Assembly (NCBI RefSeq): GCF_001659705.1
Contig: NZ_CP015971.1
Location: forward strand, 1,984,001-2,048,000
Source of the DNA: Arachidicoccus sp. BS20
GTDB lineage: Bacteria; Bacteroidota; Bacteroidia; Chitinophagales; Chitinophagaceae
Direction of reading: 5' to 3'
DNA length: 64,000 bases
Shown here piece after piece: positions 16,164 to 25,100 of this stretch; the stretch's first letter is position 1, and each line of letters begins with the position of its first letter. Below the pieces are notes generated by a model. That model was not told the origin of the DNA. It did not search any database and saw nothing but the letters and a program-made list of their open reading frames with translations. Made by a program: the position numbers and the translations under genes.

Positions 16164-18710
16164 ATGAAGAAACCGATAATCATAATTATATCTGTTATCT
16201 GCGTAAATGCCTGCTTCGCGCAGATGAATAATTCTCAAAGTTTCAACAACATTCAATCGCTGAATATGTTTGCACGCGTGTTGTATGTTGGTATGCACCC
16301 CGGCGATGAAGATACGCAATTGCTTGCATATTTATCAAAGCATAAACATTGTGATATCGGCTATCTAAGTCTTACGCGCGGAGAAGAAATGGCGAATTAT
16401 GCAGGCTATGAAAAAGGAATTGATTTAGGAATTATTCATACGCAAGAATTGTCCAACGCCGCTAAAATAGCTGGTTTTGAGCCGCTGATAACTTGTGCGA
16501 TGGACTTGGGAAACTATCCTTCTACAAAAGAGATTTTCGGCGTTTGGGACGAAGATTTGATTATGTCAAATCTCGTTTGGGCAATTCGTTATTTCCGTCC
16601 TGATATTATTATCACGCCTTATAACAATGATAAAGACAGCGCAGGCGGCATACTTGCTTCGCTGATAATTGAAGCAAATAAAAGAGCAAGTAATAAAGAT
16701 TATAACTCCATTCAATTAGCCGGGCGTTTTAATTTTTTAGATACCGTTTCCGCTAAACAAATTTTTTGGGACGTTCCTGATTCTTTACAAATAAACAGAA
16801 ACGATTGCATTCCCGTTTATACCAATCAAACCGACGAGTCAAGCGGAATAACCTATAATGAAATTGCGAAGCAAGCTTATCTCTGCGAGCGAAGCGTGTT
16901 CAAAGATTTGGGCAATCTTCCTTTGAGAAAAGACACACAATATTTGAAACCATTATTGTCTTCTTCAAAAAGCCTTTTTGAAAATATTGATACTTCGTGG
17001 TCGAGAACCGGCAATGACTTTCATAATGAGGTTGATTCAATTGCTGCACAATTTGATTTTCTTCATCCTGAAAAATCGTTGAAAAATTTGACTGATTTAT
17101 ATCAACAAATTAATCAATCCGGTATTGATAATTTTTGGAAAAAAATAAAGCTGCAACAGTTGCAAAACATTATTCTTTGCTGTGCAGGAATTTCCACAGA
17201 AGCCTTTTGCGATAAGCCTTTCGGCGTTCTTGGGCAAGATTATGATTTTTCTGTTTCAGTTAAAAATAATTTGTCTGATATAAAAATTTCCAATCTTCAC
17301 ATCAACGATTCCATTTATCAATTTGACACTTCGCTCGCTGCAAAAAGCAATTATCTTTTTACAAAGAAATTTCATCTTTCTTTGGACGATAATGCTTACC
17401 AGCCTTTCTGGCTCAACAAACCGATAAGAACAACTCAGTCTTATCGCATCGATGATTCAATGACGGACAAATTAATTGATACAGCCTGCTATTCCGCAAC
17501 CTTTACTTTGATTGTCAACAATCTGCCATTGACAATTAAAACGCCGCTTGTTTATCACACATTTGACAGGATGAACGGCGATATTGTTGAACCGTTTTAC
17601 GCCGTAGAGCCTGTGCTGGTTTCTCAGCAACCGCTCGTATTATTGACAAATGTTACAGGCGATACCAAAGCGAATAAAAACACGGATATTAATTTAAAAT
17701 TCCGCACCATGTTCTCCGGCACCATGTTCACGATTGTTGAAATACAAAAACTTGGAAAGATTTCAACAAAAAACGGGCAAGCTACTACGTCCGACATTCC
17801 TGAATATTTGTATCGTTCCGATACTACTGTCAGCTTTAAGCCAAACGACGTTTTTAAAATAAAAATTCCTTTCAAAGACAATGATGTGCAAAAGAATGTT
17901 GCGAAAACAAAATCGCTGATTCCCTCTGTATTAATGAATTTTTCGGGTAATGGAGAATCGTTTGACTCAAACATAAAAGAAATCAATTACAATTACATTC
18001 CAAATGTGCTGTACAATTATCATGACGAAACAACTGTTGTGAATGATGAAATAAAAACTAAAGGAAAACATGTTGCTTATTTATTTGGTTTGCCGGATGA
18101 TGCGCTCAACAACGCACTGTATCAACTTGGCTATAAAACAGACGATGTAAGCATGGAAAAACTGAATTTGGACAGTTTGAAAAATTATGATGCAATCATT
18201 ATCGGCAATTATTTACCAAAAGAAGATTTAGACACAAATGTTTTGAAAACGACACAATTCAATTTAGAAAATTATGTGTACAAAGGCGGCACATTAATCA
18301 GCTTTGCGAACGATGACGAGCTGAATTTTTTATTGCCGCATTCAATCACAACAGCTTCACAAAGTATCATCAAAAATCCTTTGGCGCTAAAATTTGTTGC
18401 AGCAGGCGACTCTTCCCTATTCAGCTATCCAAACAAAATTGATATTAACAGCATTGCAAATTGGAACAATCAGCTCGCTTATGGTTTTGCTTTGCAATAC
18501 GACAATCATTTTCAGCCGGCGTTAAAAATTCAGTCACTAAAAGACAATTCATTTGTTGCGCCGATATTGTATACACACGACGGAAACGGCATTGCCATTT
18601 ATTGTAATTTGGACATACCTTCGCAGGCATTGAACGCTCAACCGGATGCGTTCAAATTATTGGCAAATTTTATCGCATTCGTGCATCATAACAACAATGG
18701 AAATCATTAA
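16164..18710 (+). CDS. PIG-L family deacetylase-like protein with damaged metal site
   Basis: The 848-residue protein has a signal peptide (to about residue 20, ending CFAQ), an N-terminal PIG-L/LmbE domain (about 35-260) and long beta-rich plus alpha/beta C-terminal domains. The fold is recognisable from MFARVLYVGMHPGDEDTQLL, YLSLTRGEE and WAIRYFRPDIIITPY. PIG-L enzymes remove N-acetyl groups from sugars using a metal held by (A)HPDDE and a later HxxH motif. Here the first motif reads HPGDED, so the catalytic-base Asp is Gly. Where relatives have a His-rich GHH motif this protein reads NNDKDSAGGILA. I infer loss of classical deacetylase activity. Its stop overlaps the next gene by 14 bp. Confidence 0.75.
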   Translation: MKKPIIIIISVICVNACFAQMNNSQSFNNIQSLNMFARVLYVGMHPGDEDTQLLAYLSKHKHCDIGYLSLTRGEEMANYAGYEKGIDLGIIHTQELSNAAKIAGFEPLITCAMDLGNYPSTKEIFGVWDEDLIMSNLVWAIRYFRPDIIITPYNNDKDSAGGILASLIIEANKRASNKDYNSIQLAGRFNFLDTVSAKQIFWDVPDSLQINRNDCIPVYTNQTDESSGITYNEIAKQAYLCERSVFKDLGNLPLRKDTQYLKPLLSSSKSLFENIDTSWSRTGNDFHNEVDSIAAQFDFLHPEKSLKNLTDLYQQINQSGIDNFWKKIKLQQLQNIILCCAGISTEAFCDKPFGVLGQDYDFSVSVKNNLSDIKISNLHINDSIYQFDTSLAAKSNYLFTKKFHLSLDDNAYQPFWLNKPIRTTQSYRIDDSMTDKLIDTACYSATFTLIVNNLPLTIKTPLVYHTFDRMNGDIVEPFYAVEPVLVSQQPLVLLTNVTGDTKANKNTDINLKFRTMFSGTMFTIVEIQKLGKISTKNGQATTSDIPEYLYRSDTTVSFKPNDVFKIKIPFKDNDVQKNVAKTKSLIPSVLMNFSGNGESFDSNIKEINYNYIPNVLYNYHDETTVVNDEIKTKGKHVAYLFGLPDDALNNALYQLGYKTDDVSMEKLNLDSLKNYDAIIIGNYLPKEDLDTNVLKTTQFNLENYVYKGGTLISFANDDELNFLLPHSITTASQSIIKNPLALKFVAAGDSSLFSYPNKIDINSIANWNNQLAYGFALQYDNHFQPALKIQSLKDNSFVAPILYTHDGNGIAIYCNLDIPSQALNAQPDAFKLLANFIAFVHHNNNGNH

Positions 18711-19773
18711 TCATCCCAGAGAATTATTACAGCAAGATTGGATTGATATTTTAAGAAATTATTCCGAAGAAGCGGAACAAAACGGAATATTACATCCAAA
18801 GCAAATACAGTTATTGTTTAACAACAATTGGCTGAAAGCATTGACAGCAAAGGATTATGGCGGATTAGAATGGTCGCTGCCGCAAATTGTTTCGTTTGAA
18901 GAAGCCATCGGCTGGGCAGATGGAAGCGCAGGCTGGGTATTTACATTATGCAGCGGTGCAGCTTGGTTTTCCGGTTTTTTGAATCGGGATTTTGCAAATA
19001 AAATTTTCTCTGAAAAAAATGTTTGCCTTGCCGGAAGCGGCGCAGCATCGGGTATTGCGAAGAAAATAAACGACGAAAATTATCTTGTTTCGGGCAGTTG
19101 GAAATACGCCAGCGGTGCACCTTTCGCTACCGTTTTTACGGCAAATTGTGTTGTGGAAGACGAGCAAAAAATAAAAGCATTTTGTTTTCTGAAAGATGAA
19201 GTAACCATTTCCAAAACATGGAACAGCATTGGTTTGATTGCATCTTCGAGCGAATCATTTTCCGTGAACAATGTGGTTATTCCGAAAGAAAGATGTTTTG
19301 AAATTGATGCAAATAAAACAATTATTTCTTCGCCCTTATATCAATATCCTTTTTTGCAATTGGCTGAAAGTACAATTGCAGCTAACGTTTCGGGCATGGC
19401 TCTGCATTTTATCGAAGAATGCGAATCATTATTCAAAGAGAAAAAATATCGCGGCGGAAATGTTTTGTGGGAAAATAAAAACATTCAATCCATTTTCCAA
19501 AAAGAAAAAAGCAATTGGCAAAATGCAAGAAATCAATTGCACAAATCAGTCGAAATTTCCTGGAATGAATTGCTGGATAAGCATACGATTTCCGATGAAA
19601 ATTTACAGGAAGTTTCAAATGCTTCGCAGAAATTAGCAAAAGTTTGCCGGCAGATTGTAAACAATTTATATCCATTGACAGGTTTGACGGGTGCAAATAG
19701 AAATGCTGATATAAACCGCGTGTGGCGCGACTTTCAGACGGGAAGCCAGCACGCAATTTTTATGGATGTATAA
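18697..19773 (+). CDS. Acyl-CoA dehydrogenase-fold flavoprotein
   Basis: The 358-residue protein is related to the acyl-CoA dehydrogenase / flavin-dependent monooxygenase (HpaA/DszC-like) superfamily. Evidence is the N-terminal helical domain with LKALTAKDYGGLEWSLPQIVSFEEAIGWADGSAGWV, the middle beta domain with VSGSWKYASGAPFATVFTANC and WNSIGLIASSSESFSVNNVVIP, and the C-terminal helices ending NRVWRDFQTGSQHAIF. The start at 18697 (MEIINHPRELLQQDW) lies inside the PIG-L gene, with 14 bp shared in another reading frame, which implies translational coupling. The substrate is unknown. The group includes both true dehydrogenases and hydroxylases, and sequence alone does not decide. Confidence 0.75.
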   Translation: MEIINHPRELLQQDWIDILRNYSEEAEQNGILHPKQIQLLFNNNWLKALTAKDYGGLEWSLPQIVSFEEAIGWADGSAGWVFTLCSGAAWFSGFLNRDFANKIFSEKNVCLAGSGAASGIAKKINDENYLVSGSWKYASGAPFATVFTANCVVEDEQKIKAFCFLKDEVTISKTWNSIGLIASSSESFSVNNVVIPKERCFEIDANKTIISSPLYQYPFLQLAESTIAANVSGMALHFIEECESLFKEKKYRGGNVLWENKNIQSIFQKEKSNWQNARNQLHKSVEISWNELLDKHTISDENLQEVSNASQKLAKVCRQIVNNLYPLTGLTGANRNADINRVWRDFQTGSQHAIFMDV

Positions 19774-19854
19774 CCTGTCAAAATACTCGGATAATGTTTA
19801 AAAGAATAAATCTGTGCATCTGTGGCTAAAAATTCATTATCCGTAGGATTATCC

Positions 19855-19862
19855 TAAATTTG
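19855..19862 (+). promoter_or_regulatory. -7 promoter element of pheT
   Basis: TAAATTTG is an exact TAnnTTTG match about 30 nt before the pheT ATG at 19893. It overlaps the TTG at 19860, which therefore cannot be the translation start. Confidence 0.6.
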
Positions 19863-19892
19863 CGTTCATTTTTGAACGATAAGATTTTATCA

Positions 19893-22310
19893 ATGACTAT
19901 TTCATACAATTGGCTGAACGAATATTTACCCGAAAAAATAGATACGGAAAAATTATCCAAAATCCTTACTTCTATTGGCTTGGAAGTGGAGAGTTTGGAA
20001 AAATACGAGAGCATCAAAGGCGGCTTGAAAGGCTTGCTTGTGGGCGAAGTTCTAACTTGTGAACAACATCCGAATGCAGATAAATTAAAATTGACAACCG
20101 TCAATATAGGTGCGGGCGAACCTTTAAAAATTGTTTGCGGCGCGCCCAATGTTGCTGCGGGACAAAAAGTAATTGTGGCGACTGTTGGCACTACAATTTA
20201 CCCGACAACCGGTGAACCTTTAACGATGAAAGTTGCGAAGATTCGCGGCGAAGAAAGCTTCGGAATGCTTTGCGCGGAAGATGAATTGGGCATGGGCGAA
20301 AGCCATTCGGGCATTATTGTTTTGCCAAATGACGTAAAAGCGGGAACGCCTGCCGCAGAATATTTTTCTGTGTATGAAGATTGGATTTATGAAATCGGTC
20401 TTACGCCCAATCGTATGGATGCGATGAGTCATATTGGCGTGGCGCGCGACGTATGCGCTTATCTCACACATCACGAACATAAAAAAACTTCTTATAAAAT
20501 CCCTTCTGTCAATAGTTTCAAGCCGGATACTAAAAATTTCGCGATTGATGTAACTATTGAAAATACCGATGCTTGTCCGCGTTACACGGGCGTTACTATT
20601 TCCAACGTGGAAGTTGCGCCGTCGCCGGAATGGTTGCAGAACAAACTGAAAGCAATCGGCATTCGCAGCATCAACAATATTGTGGACATTACCAATTTTG
20701 TGTTGCACGAAACCGGGCAACCTTTACACGCTTTTGATGCAGATGAAATTGCAGGCAACAAAGTGATTGTAAAAAATCTTCCGGAAGGTACGCCGTTCGT
20801 TACTCTGGACGAAAAGGAGCGCAAACTTTCTTCCGAAGATTTGATGATTTGCAATGCGGAAGAAGGAATGTGTATCGCGGGCGTTTTCGGCGGTGCAAAA
20901 AGCGGTGTTAAGGAAACAACTAAAAATATTTTTCTCGAAAGTGCGGTGTTCAATGCAACCAGCATTCGCAAAACATCCGTGCGTCATGGTTTGCGCACCG
21001 ATGCTGCTACGCGGTTTGAAAAAGGCGTGGATATTTCCAACACGTTGTATGTGCTGAAACGTGCAGCGTTATTGATTAAAGAAATTGCGGGCGGAGAAAT
21101 CAGTTCGGATATTGTGGATGTTTATCCTGCGCCGAAAGAGAAAACGCAGGTCGCGTTAAAATATCATTACCTTAAAAAATTGAGCGGGAAAAATTATCAT
21201 CAGGAAACGATTATTGATGTACTTGAAGCCTTAGGTTTTGAGAAAATAAAAGATTCGCTGGATGAAGTTTGGTGGGCTGTACCTTTCAGCAAGCCGGACA
21301 TCAGTTTGCCTGCGGATATTGTAGAAGAAATTTTGCGTATCGACGGATTGGATAATATTGAAATTCCAACTTCTATTCGCCTTTCGCCATCGGTGGATGC
21401 GTTGGGTTTTAAAGAAGATGTACGCGAAAGAATCGCTAATTATCTGGTTGGTCAGGGTTTCAATGAAATTATGACCAACTCGATTACCAACAGCAAATAT
21501 TACGACGAAACAATTCTGAATCACACCGTGAAAATGCTCAACAGTTTGAGTGCTGATTTGGATGTGATGCGACCTTCGATGCTGGAAACCGGCTTGGAAA
21601 GTCTGGCGTATAATATTCATCGCAAAAATACGAATCTGCAATTCTTTGAATTTGGTAAAACCTATCATACATCAGGCATCGGCAATTACACGGAACAGGA
21701 ACATTTATCTTTATACATCACAGGAAAAAATCATGAAGACGAATGGAATGAAAAAGGAAAAGCATTGGATTTCTATCGCGCGAAAGGCTTGACAGAAGCG
21801 GTTTTGAAGCTTTCGGGCATTCAGAATATTCAGTATAAAAACTTGGAAGATGAAGCAGGAATTTCAGTTCTTGCAAATAAAAAACGAATAGGAAAAATCA
21901 TTTCCGTTGCGAAGCAGCAAAGAGATTTTTTCGACATAAAATCGCCGGTTTATTTTGTAGATATAGATTTTGGTATGATAATTTCTATAAAATCAACCGA
22001 GCAAATTTTATACAAAGAAGTACCGCGTTTTCCTGCCGTGCAGCGCGATTTGGCAATGGTTTTGGACAAATCGGTTCAGTATGGAAATATTCTTTCGATT
22101 ATTAAAAAATTAAACATTTCCATTTTAAAAGAAACACGTTTGTTCGATATTTTTGAAAGCGAAAAACTGGGCACAGATAAAAAATCTTTAGCCATCAATT
22201 TTACATTTTTGGATGAAGAAAAAACGCTGACGGATAAAGATGTGGATAATGTCATCAACAATCTTATCACTGCTTTTGAAAAAGAACTGAACGCAGAGAT
22301 AAGGAAGTAG
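19893..22310 (+). CDS. pheT: Phenylalanine--tRNA ligase beta subunit
   Basis: This is the large subunit of the heterotetrameric class II PheRS that charges tRNA(Phe). At 805 residues it has the full set of family domains: an N-terminal tRNA-binding EMAP-like domain (about 40-155, LLVGEVLTCEQHPNADKLKLTTVNIG), B3/B4 editing (about 215-390, with SINNIVDITNFVLHETGQPLHAFDAD), B5 (about 400-475), the catalytic-like core (about 480-690) and a C-terminal FDX-ACB anticodon-binding domain (VPRFPAVQRDLAMVLDK). I chose ATG 19893 (MTISYNWLNEYLPEKID) because of the promoter at 19855. pheS is not in the window, so the two subunits are unlinked here or lie beyond its edges. Confidence 0.96.
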   Translation: MTISYNWLNEYLPEKIDTEKLSKILTSIGLEVESLEKYESIKGGLKGLLVGEVLTCEQHPNADKLKLTTVNIGAGEPLKIVCGAPNVAAGQKVIVATVGTTIYPTTGEPLTMKVAKIRGEESFGMLCAEDELGMGESHSGIIVLPNDVKAGTPAAEYFSVYEDWIYEIGLTPNRMDAMSHIGVARDVCAYLTHHEHKKTSYKIPSVNSFKPDTKNFAIDVTIENTDACPRYTGVTISNVEVAPSPEWLQNKLKAIGIRSINNIVDITNFVLHETGQPLHAFDADEIAGNKVIVKNLPEGTPFVTLDEKERKLSSEDLMICNAEEGMCIAGVFGGAKSGVKETTKNIFLESAVFNATSIRKTSVRHGLRTDAATRFEKGVDISNTLYVLKRAALLIKEIAGGEISSDIVDVYPAPKEKTQVALKYHYLKKLSGKNYHQETIIDVLEALGFEKIKDSLDEVWWAVPFSKPDISLPADIVEEILRIDGLDNIEIPTSIRLSPSVDALGFKEDVRERIANYLVGQGFNEIMTNSITNSKYYDETILNHTVKMLNSLSADLDVMRPSMLETGLESLAYNIHRKNTNLQFFEFGKTYHTSGIGNYTEQEHLSLYITGKNHEDEWNEKGKALDFYRAKGLTEAVLKLSGIQNIQYKNLEDEAGISVLANKKRIGKIISVAKQQRDFFDIKSPVYFVDIDFGMIISIKSTEQILYKEVPRFPAVQRDLAMVLDKSVQYGNILSIIKKLNISILKETRLFDIFESEKLGTDKKSLAINFTFLDEEKTLTDKDVDNVINNLITAFEKELNAEIRK

Positions 22311-22319
22311 AAAATATTA

Positions 22320-22484
22320 AACCACATAGATACATAGGAAATTTAGTTATGAAATTAAGAGTTGAAATGTGTTCAGAATTTGAATGTGCAGGAAATCATA
22401 GTATTTTCATCTTCGATGAAAATCTATTGTGTAGCTTTCTATTTCGCTTCGTTCGTCTATGAAAAACTATGTTTCTATGTGGTT
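22320..22484. repeat. AACCACATAG terminal-inverted-repeat element, copy A (165 bp)
   Basis: The ends AACCACATAGATACATAG (from 22320) and CTATGTTTCTATGTGGTT (to 22484) are inverted repeats matching at 17 of 18 bases. The right half (from about 22400) is closely similar to copy B at 40320-40474, sharing phrases such as CATCTT(C/T)GATGAAAATC. Both copies sit right behind a stop codon and in front of a co-oriented gene. There is no ORF inside, so it is a MITE-like element. Confidence 0.8.
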
Positions 22485-22505
22485 TTAAATTTTAATTTTT
22501 AGTTT

Positions 22506-22787
22506 ATGGAAAATTCGCCGCTTCAAAGTCTGGAAGATAAATTGCAAAAGCTGCTGCAACGCTTTGAGCAATTGAGAAAAGACAATCAAAAACTGAGGAA
22601 CGAATTGGACAAAACACAAACTTCTCTGGCACAGGCAAATAAAAAAATCGAAGAAATTCAGCGGCAAAATGATGCTTTAAAAATTGGCGTGCAACATTGG
22701 TCGCCGGAAGAAAAAAAACGCCTGCAGGCAAGAATTGACGGCTACTTGAAAGACATTGAAAAATGTTTATCGTTATTGGATGCGTAA
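22506..22787 (+). CDS. Small coiled-coil protein upstream of zapA
   Basis: The 93-residue protein is almost entirely heptad coiled coil (about residues 5-62, LEDKLQKLLQRFEQLRKDNQKL and onward), followed by a short helical tail (SPEEKKRLQARIDGYLKDIEKCLSLLD). It has no signal peptide or membrane segment. It ends 6 bp before zapA and is surely co-transcribed with it. Size, coiled coil and position suggest a division-associated helper like ZapB (inference); there is no direct sequence match to claim. Confidence 0.8.
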   Translation: MENSPLQSLEDKLQKLLQRFEQLRKDNQKLRNELDKTQTSLAQANKKIEEIQRQNDALKIGVQHWSPEEKKRLQARIDGYLKDIEKCLSLLDA

Positions 22788-22793
22788 AAAATT

Positions 22794-23084
22794 ATGGTTG
22801 ATTTAATTGTCATACAAGTTGTCATCGGCGACAGAACTTTTCGCCTTAAAGTAAACCGCAAAGACGAAGAAGTGGTACGCAAAACCATAAAATTGGTTAA
22901 CGACAAAGTATTGGAATACAAAACCAATTTCGCCGGGAAAGATATGCAGGATTACGTGTCAATGGCTTTGCTTTGGTTCGCCACCGAGCAAAACAAAGCC
23001 GGCAGTCTTATGATTGAACAGCAGGAAACCAATCAAAAACTCAACAGTCTCGAAAACCGTTTAGACAAACTCTTAAATGAATAA
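22794..23084 (+). CDS. zapA: Cell division protein ZapA
   Basis: This 96-residue FtsZ-binding protein promotes bundling of FtsZ filaments at the division site. The N-terminal beta-beta-alpha part (LIVIQVVIGDRTFRLKVNRKDEEVVRKTIKLVNDKV) and the C-terminal coiled coil (about 60-96) have the layout and length of the ZapA family. It follows the coiled-coil gene by 6 bp and precedes rho in the same direction, with a 233-bp gap holding a separate rho promoter. Confidence 0.85.
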   Translation: MVDLIVIQVVIGDRTFRLKVNRKDEEVVRKTIKLVNDKVLEYKTNFAGKDMQDYVSMALLWFATEQNKAGSLMIEQQETNQKLNSLENRLDKLLNE

Positions 23085-23113
23085 CCCATTTTGCTAAAGA
23101 AATATAAAAAAAA

Positions 23114-23143
23114 TTTGTAAATAAATTTATTGTTGTAATATTG
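23114..23143 (+). promoter_or_regulatory. Promoter of rho
   Basis: TTTG (23114-23117), an 18-nt spacer and TAATATTG (23136-23143), one base off TAnnTTTG. It implies a leader of about 165 nt ahead of the rho ATG. Confidence 0.55.
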
Positions 23144-23150
23144 CACCGGA

Positions 23151-23193
23151 AACAAACGATAAGTTTACAGCCAAATACATATCGATGTTTGTT
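23151..23193 (+). promoter_or_regulatory. Hairpin in the rho leader
   Basis: AACAAAC (23151-23157) pairs perfectly with GTTTGTT (23187-23193), with further GATA/TATC pairing inside. It would sit at the very 5' end of the rho mRNA. Rho genes are autoregulated in other bacteria, so a leader structure is plausible; a protective 5' stem is the alternative. Confidence 0.35.
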
Positions 23194-23317
23194 CTCTTCA
23201 AAAAATAATTTCAACAATTTTATTCTTTTATTCTTAATTCAAAAAACCAACGAGCGCACTATTATTATCTGCACTCAAGCAAAGAATGAATAATTTCAAT
23301 TCAATCTAAAACTTTCT

Positions 23318-25048
23318 ATGTACGACATTTTGCAATTAAACGACATGTTGCTGCCCGAACTATTGGACATTGCGGAGCAACTAAAAGTAAATGTGGGTAA
23401 AAAAAGCGATAAGCAGGAACTCATTTACAAAATTCTTGATAAACAAGCCGTAAACACTGCCGATAAACAAGACGGAGAAAAAACAACTAAAGGTACGCGC
23501 AAGCGCACCGTCAAAGCAACAACAGCCAACACAACTGAAGATGCTGAAGTGATGAGCGGCGATGAAAAACCGGATGCAGCTCCCGAAAGAAAGAGGGAGA
23601 GAAAAATCATCAAAAAATCTGCCGCAGCACGCACGCCAAAAACGGAAGATGTTGCAGAAGAAAATAACAAGCAACCTGTGCAAAAACAAACAACTCCTGC
23701 ACCTTCCCCTGCCGCAGATACGACTCCAAAAGAAGACATAAACAGTAACAATGATATTCCGGAAATTCCGAGCTCCCTGCTTGCATTATTAAGTAACGAA
23801 GAGGGCGATATTTCTGCTGAAGATTTGGAAAAAATGGATGAGGATGAATTAATTGCTTCTGCACAGGAACAATCAAAACCACCACGTTATCCACAGAAAA
23901 ATCAAAGAAAAGAACCTGCGTTTAATATTGAATTTGACGGTATTATTTTAAGTGAAGGTGTTTTGGAAATGATGCCCGACGGTTACGGGTTTTTGCGCTC
24001 GTCGGACTATAATTATTTGTCGTCTCCGGATGATGTATATGTTTCTCCATCACAAATAAAATTATTCGGATTAAAAACAGGCGATACGGTTTTTGGTGCG
24101 GTTCGTCCGCCAAAAGACGGCGAAAAATATTTTGCTTTGTTGCGTGTGGAAACCATCAACGGCAAAAGCCCCGACGAAGTGCGCGACCGCGTTCCGTTCG
24201 ATTATCTCACGCCGTTATTTCCTTTTGAAAAATTAAATTTATTCCAAGGTCCGACGCATTACAGCACGCGCATTATGGACTTGTTTACACCCATCGGTAA
24301 AGGTCAGCGCGGCTTGATTGTAGCGCCGCCGAAAGTGGGTAAAACAGTGTTGCTGAAAGAAGTGGCAAATGCCATCGCAGCCAATCATCCTGAATGTTAC
24401 TTAATGGTTGTGCTGATTGATGAACGTCCCGAAGAAGTTACCGATATGGAACGCAGTGTGAAAGCCGAAGTGATTGCTTCGACATTTGATGAGCCCGCGG
24501 AAAAGCACGTGAAAGTTTCTACAATGGCTTTGCAAAAAGCAAAACGTTTGGTAGAATGTGGGCATGATGTAGTTATTTTATTAGACAGCATTACGCGCCT
24601 CGCGCGCGCGCACAACACGGTTGCACCGGCATCGGGTAAGGTATTATCCGGTGGTGTGGAAAGCAACGCGATGCAAAAACCAAAACAATTTTTTGGCGCT
24701 GCGCGTAAGATTGAATTTGGCGGTTCATTGACAATTTTAGCAACAGCTTTGGTCGATACCGGAAGTAAAATGGATGAAGTGATTTTTGAAGAGTTTAAAG
24801 GAACCGGCAATATGGAACTCTTGCTGGATAGACGTTTGGCAAACAAACGCATCTTCCCTGCAATTGATTTGACGGCATCTTCAACACGCCGCGACGATTT
24901 GTTGTTGGACAGAGAAGTGCTCTCACGCATGAACATTCTGCGTGTTTATCTCGGCGACATGAAAGTGGAAGAAGCTATGAATGATTTGCTGAAACAAATG
25001 CGCGGAACGAAAAACAATGAAGAGTTTCTGGCAAGCATGAACGGATAA
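23318..25048 (+). CDS. rho: Transcription termination factor Rho with long N-terminal extension
   Basis: This hexameric RNA helicase ends transcription. Its 576 residues compare with about 420 in E. coli. The extra length is a charged, low-complexity insert (about 45-195, rich in Lys, Glu, Pro, Ala and Thr) between the N-terminal Rho_N helix bundle ([18 protein letters not shown]) and the cold-shock-like RNA-binding domain ([22 protein letters not shown]). The ATPase core has Walker A APPKVGKT at 336-343, Walker B region [14 protein letters not shown], and the Q/R-loop area [21 protein letters not shown]. Such insertions are known in Bacteroidota Rho. The gene has its own promoter and terminator. 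Confidence 0.96.
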   Translation: MYDILQLNDMLLPELLDIAEQLKVNVGKKSDKQELIYKILDKQAVNTADKQDGEKTTKGTRKRTVKATTANTTEDAEVMSGDEKPDAAPERKRERKIIKKSAAARTPKTEDVAEENNKQPVQKQTTPAPSPAADTTPKEDINSNNDIPEIPSSLLALLSNEEGDISAEDLEKMDEDELIASAQEQSKPPRYPQKNQRKEPAFNIEFDGIILSEGVLEMMPDGYGFLRSSDYNYLSSPDDVYVSPSQIKLFGLKTGDTVFGAVRPPKDGEKYFALLRVETINGKSPDEVRDRVPFDYLTPLFPFEKLNLFQGPTHYSTRIMDLFTPIGKGQRGLIVAPPKVGKTVLLKEVANAIAANHPECYLMVVLIDERPEEVTDMERSVKAEVIASTFDEPAEKHVKVSTMALQKAKRLVECGHDVVILLDSITRLARAHNTVAPASGKVLSGGVESNAMQKPKQFFGAARKIEFGGSLTILATALVDTGSKMDEVIFEEFKGTGNMELLLDRRLANKRIFPAIDLTASSTRRDDLLLDREVLSRMNILRVYLGDMKVEEAMNDLLKQMRGTKNNEEFLASMNG

Positions 25049-25065
25049 AATAAAATAATAGTTAT

Positions 25066-25100
25066 AACAAAAAGGAACGCGAAATGCGTTCTTTTTGTTT
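25066..25100. terminator. Bidirectional terminator between rho and the Nramp gene
   Basis: Arms 25066-25080 and 25086-25099 pair with one bulge around a 5-nt loop, with A-runs before and T-runs after. It serves the converging rho and Nramp transcripts and overlaps the last codon of the latter. Confidence 0.85.

Noticed and set aside
13008-19773. A polysaccharide utilisation locus
   Set aside because: There is no SusC/SusD pair, and the only TonB-dependent receptor in the window (49839) is siderophore-like and far away.
23085-23317. A 6S RNA gene between zapA and rho, as zapA is often followed by 6S RNA
   Set aside because: The stretch shows a rho promoter and one short hairpin, not the long central-bubble hairpin of 6S RNA.
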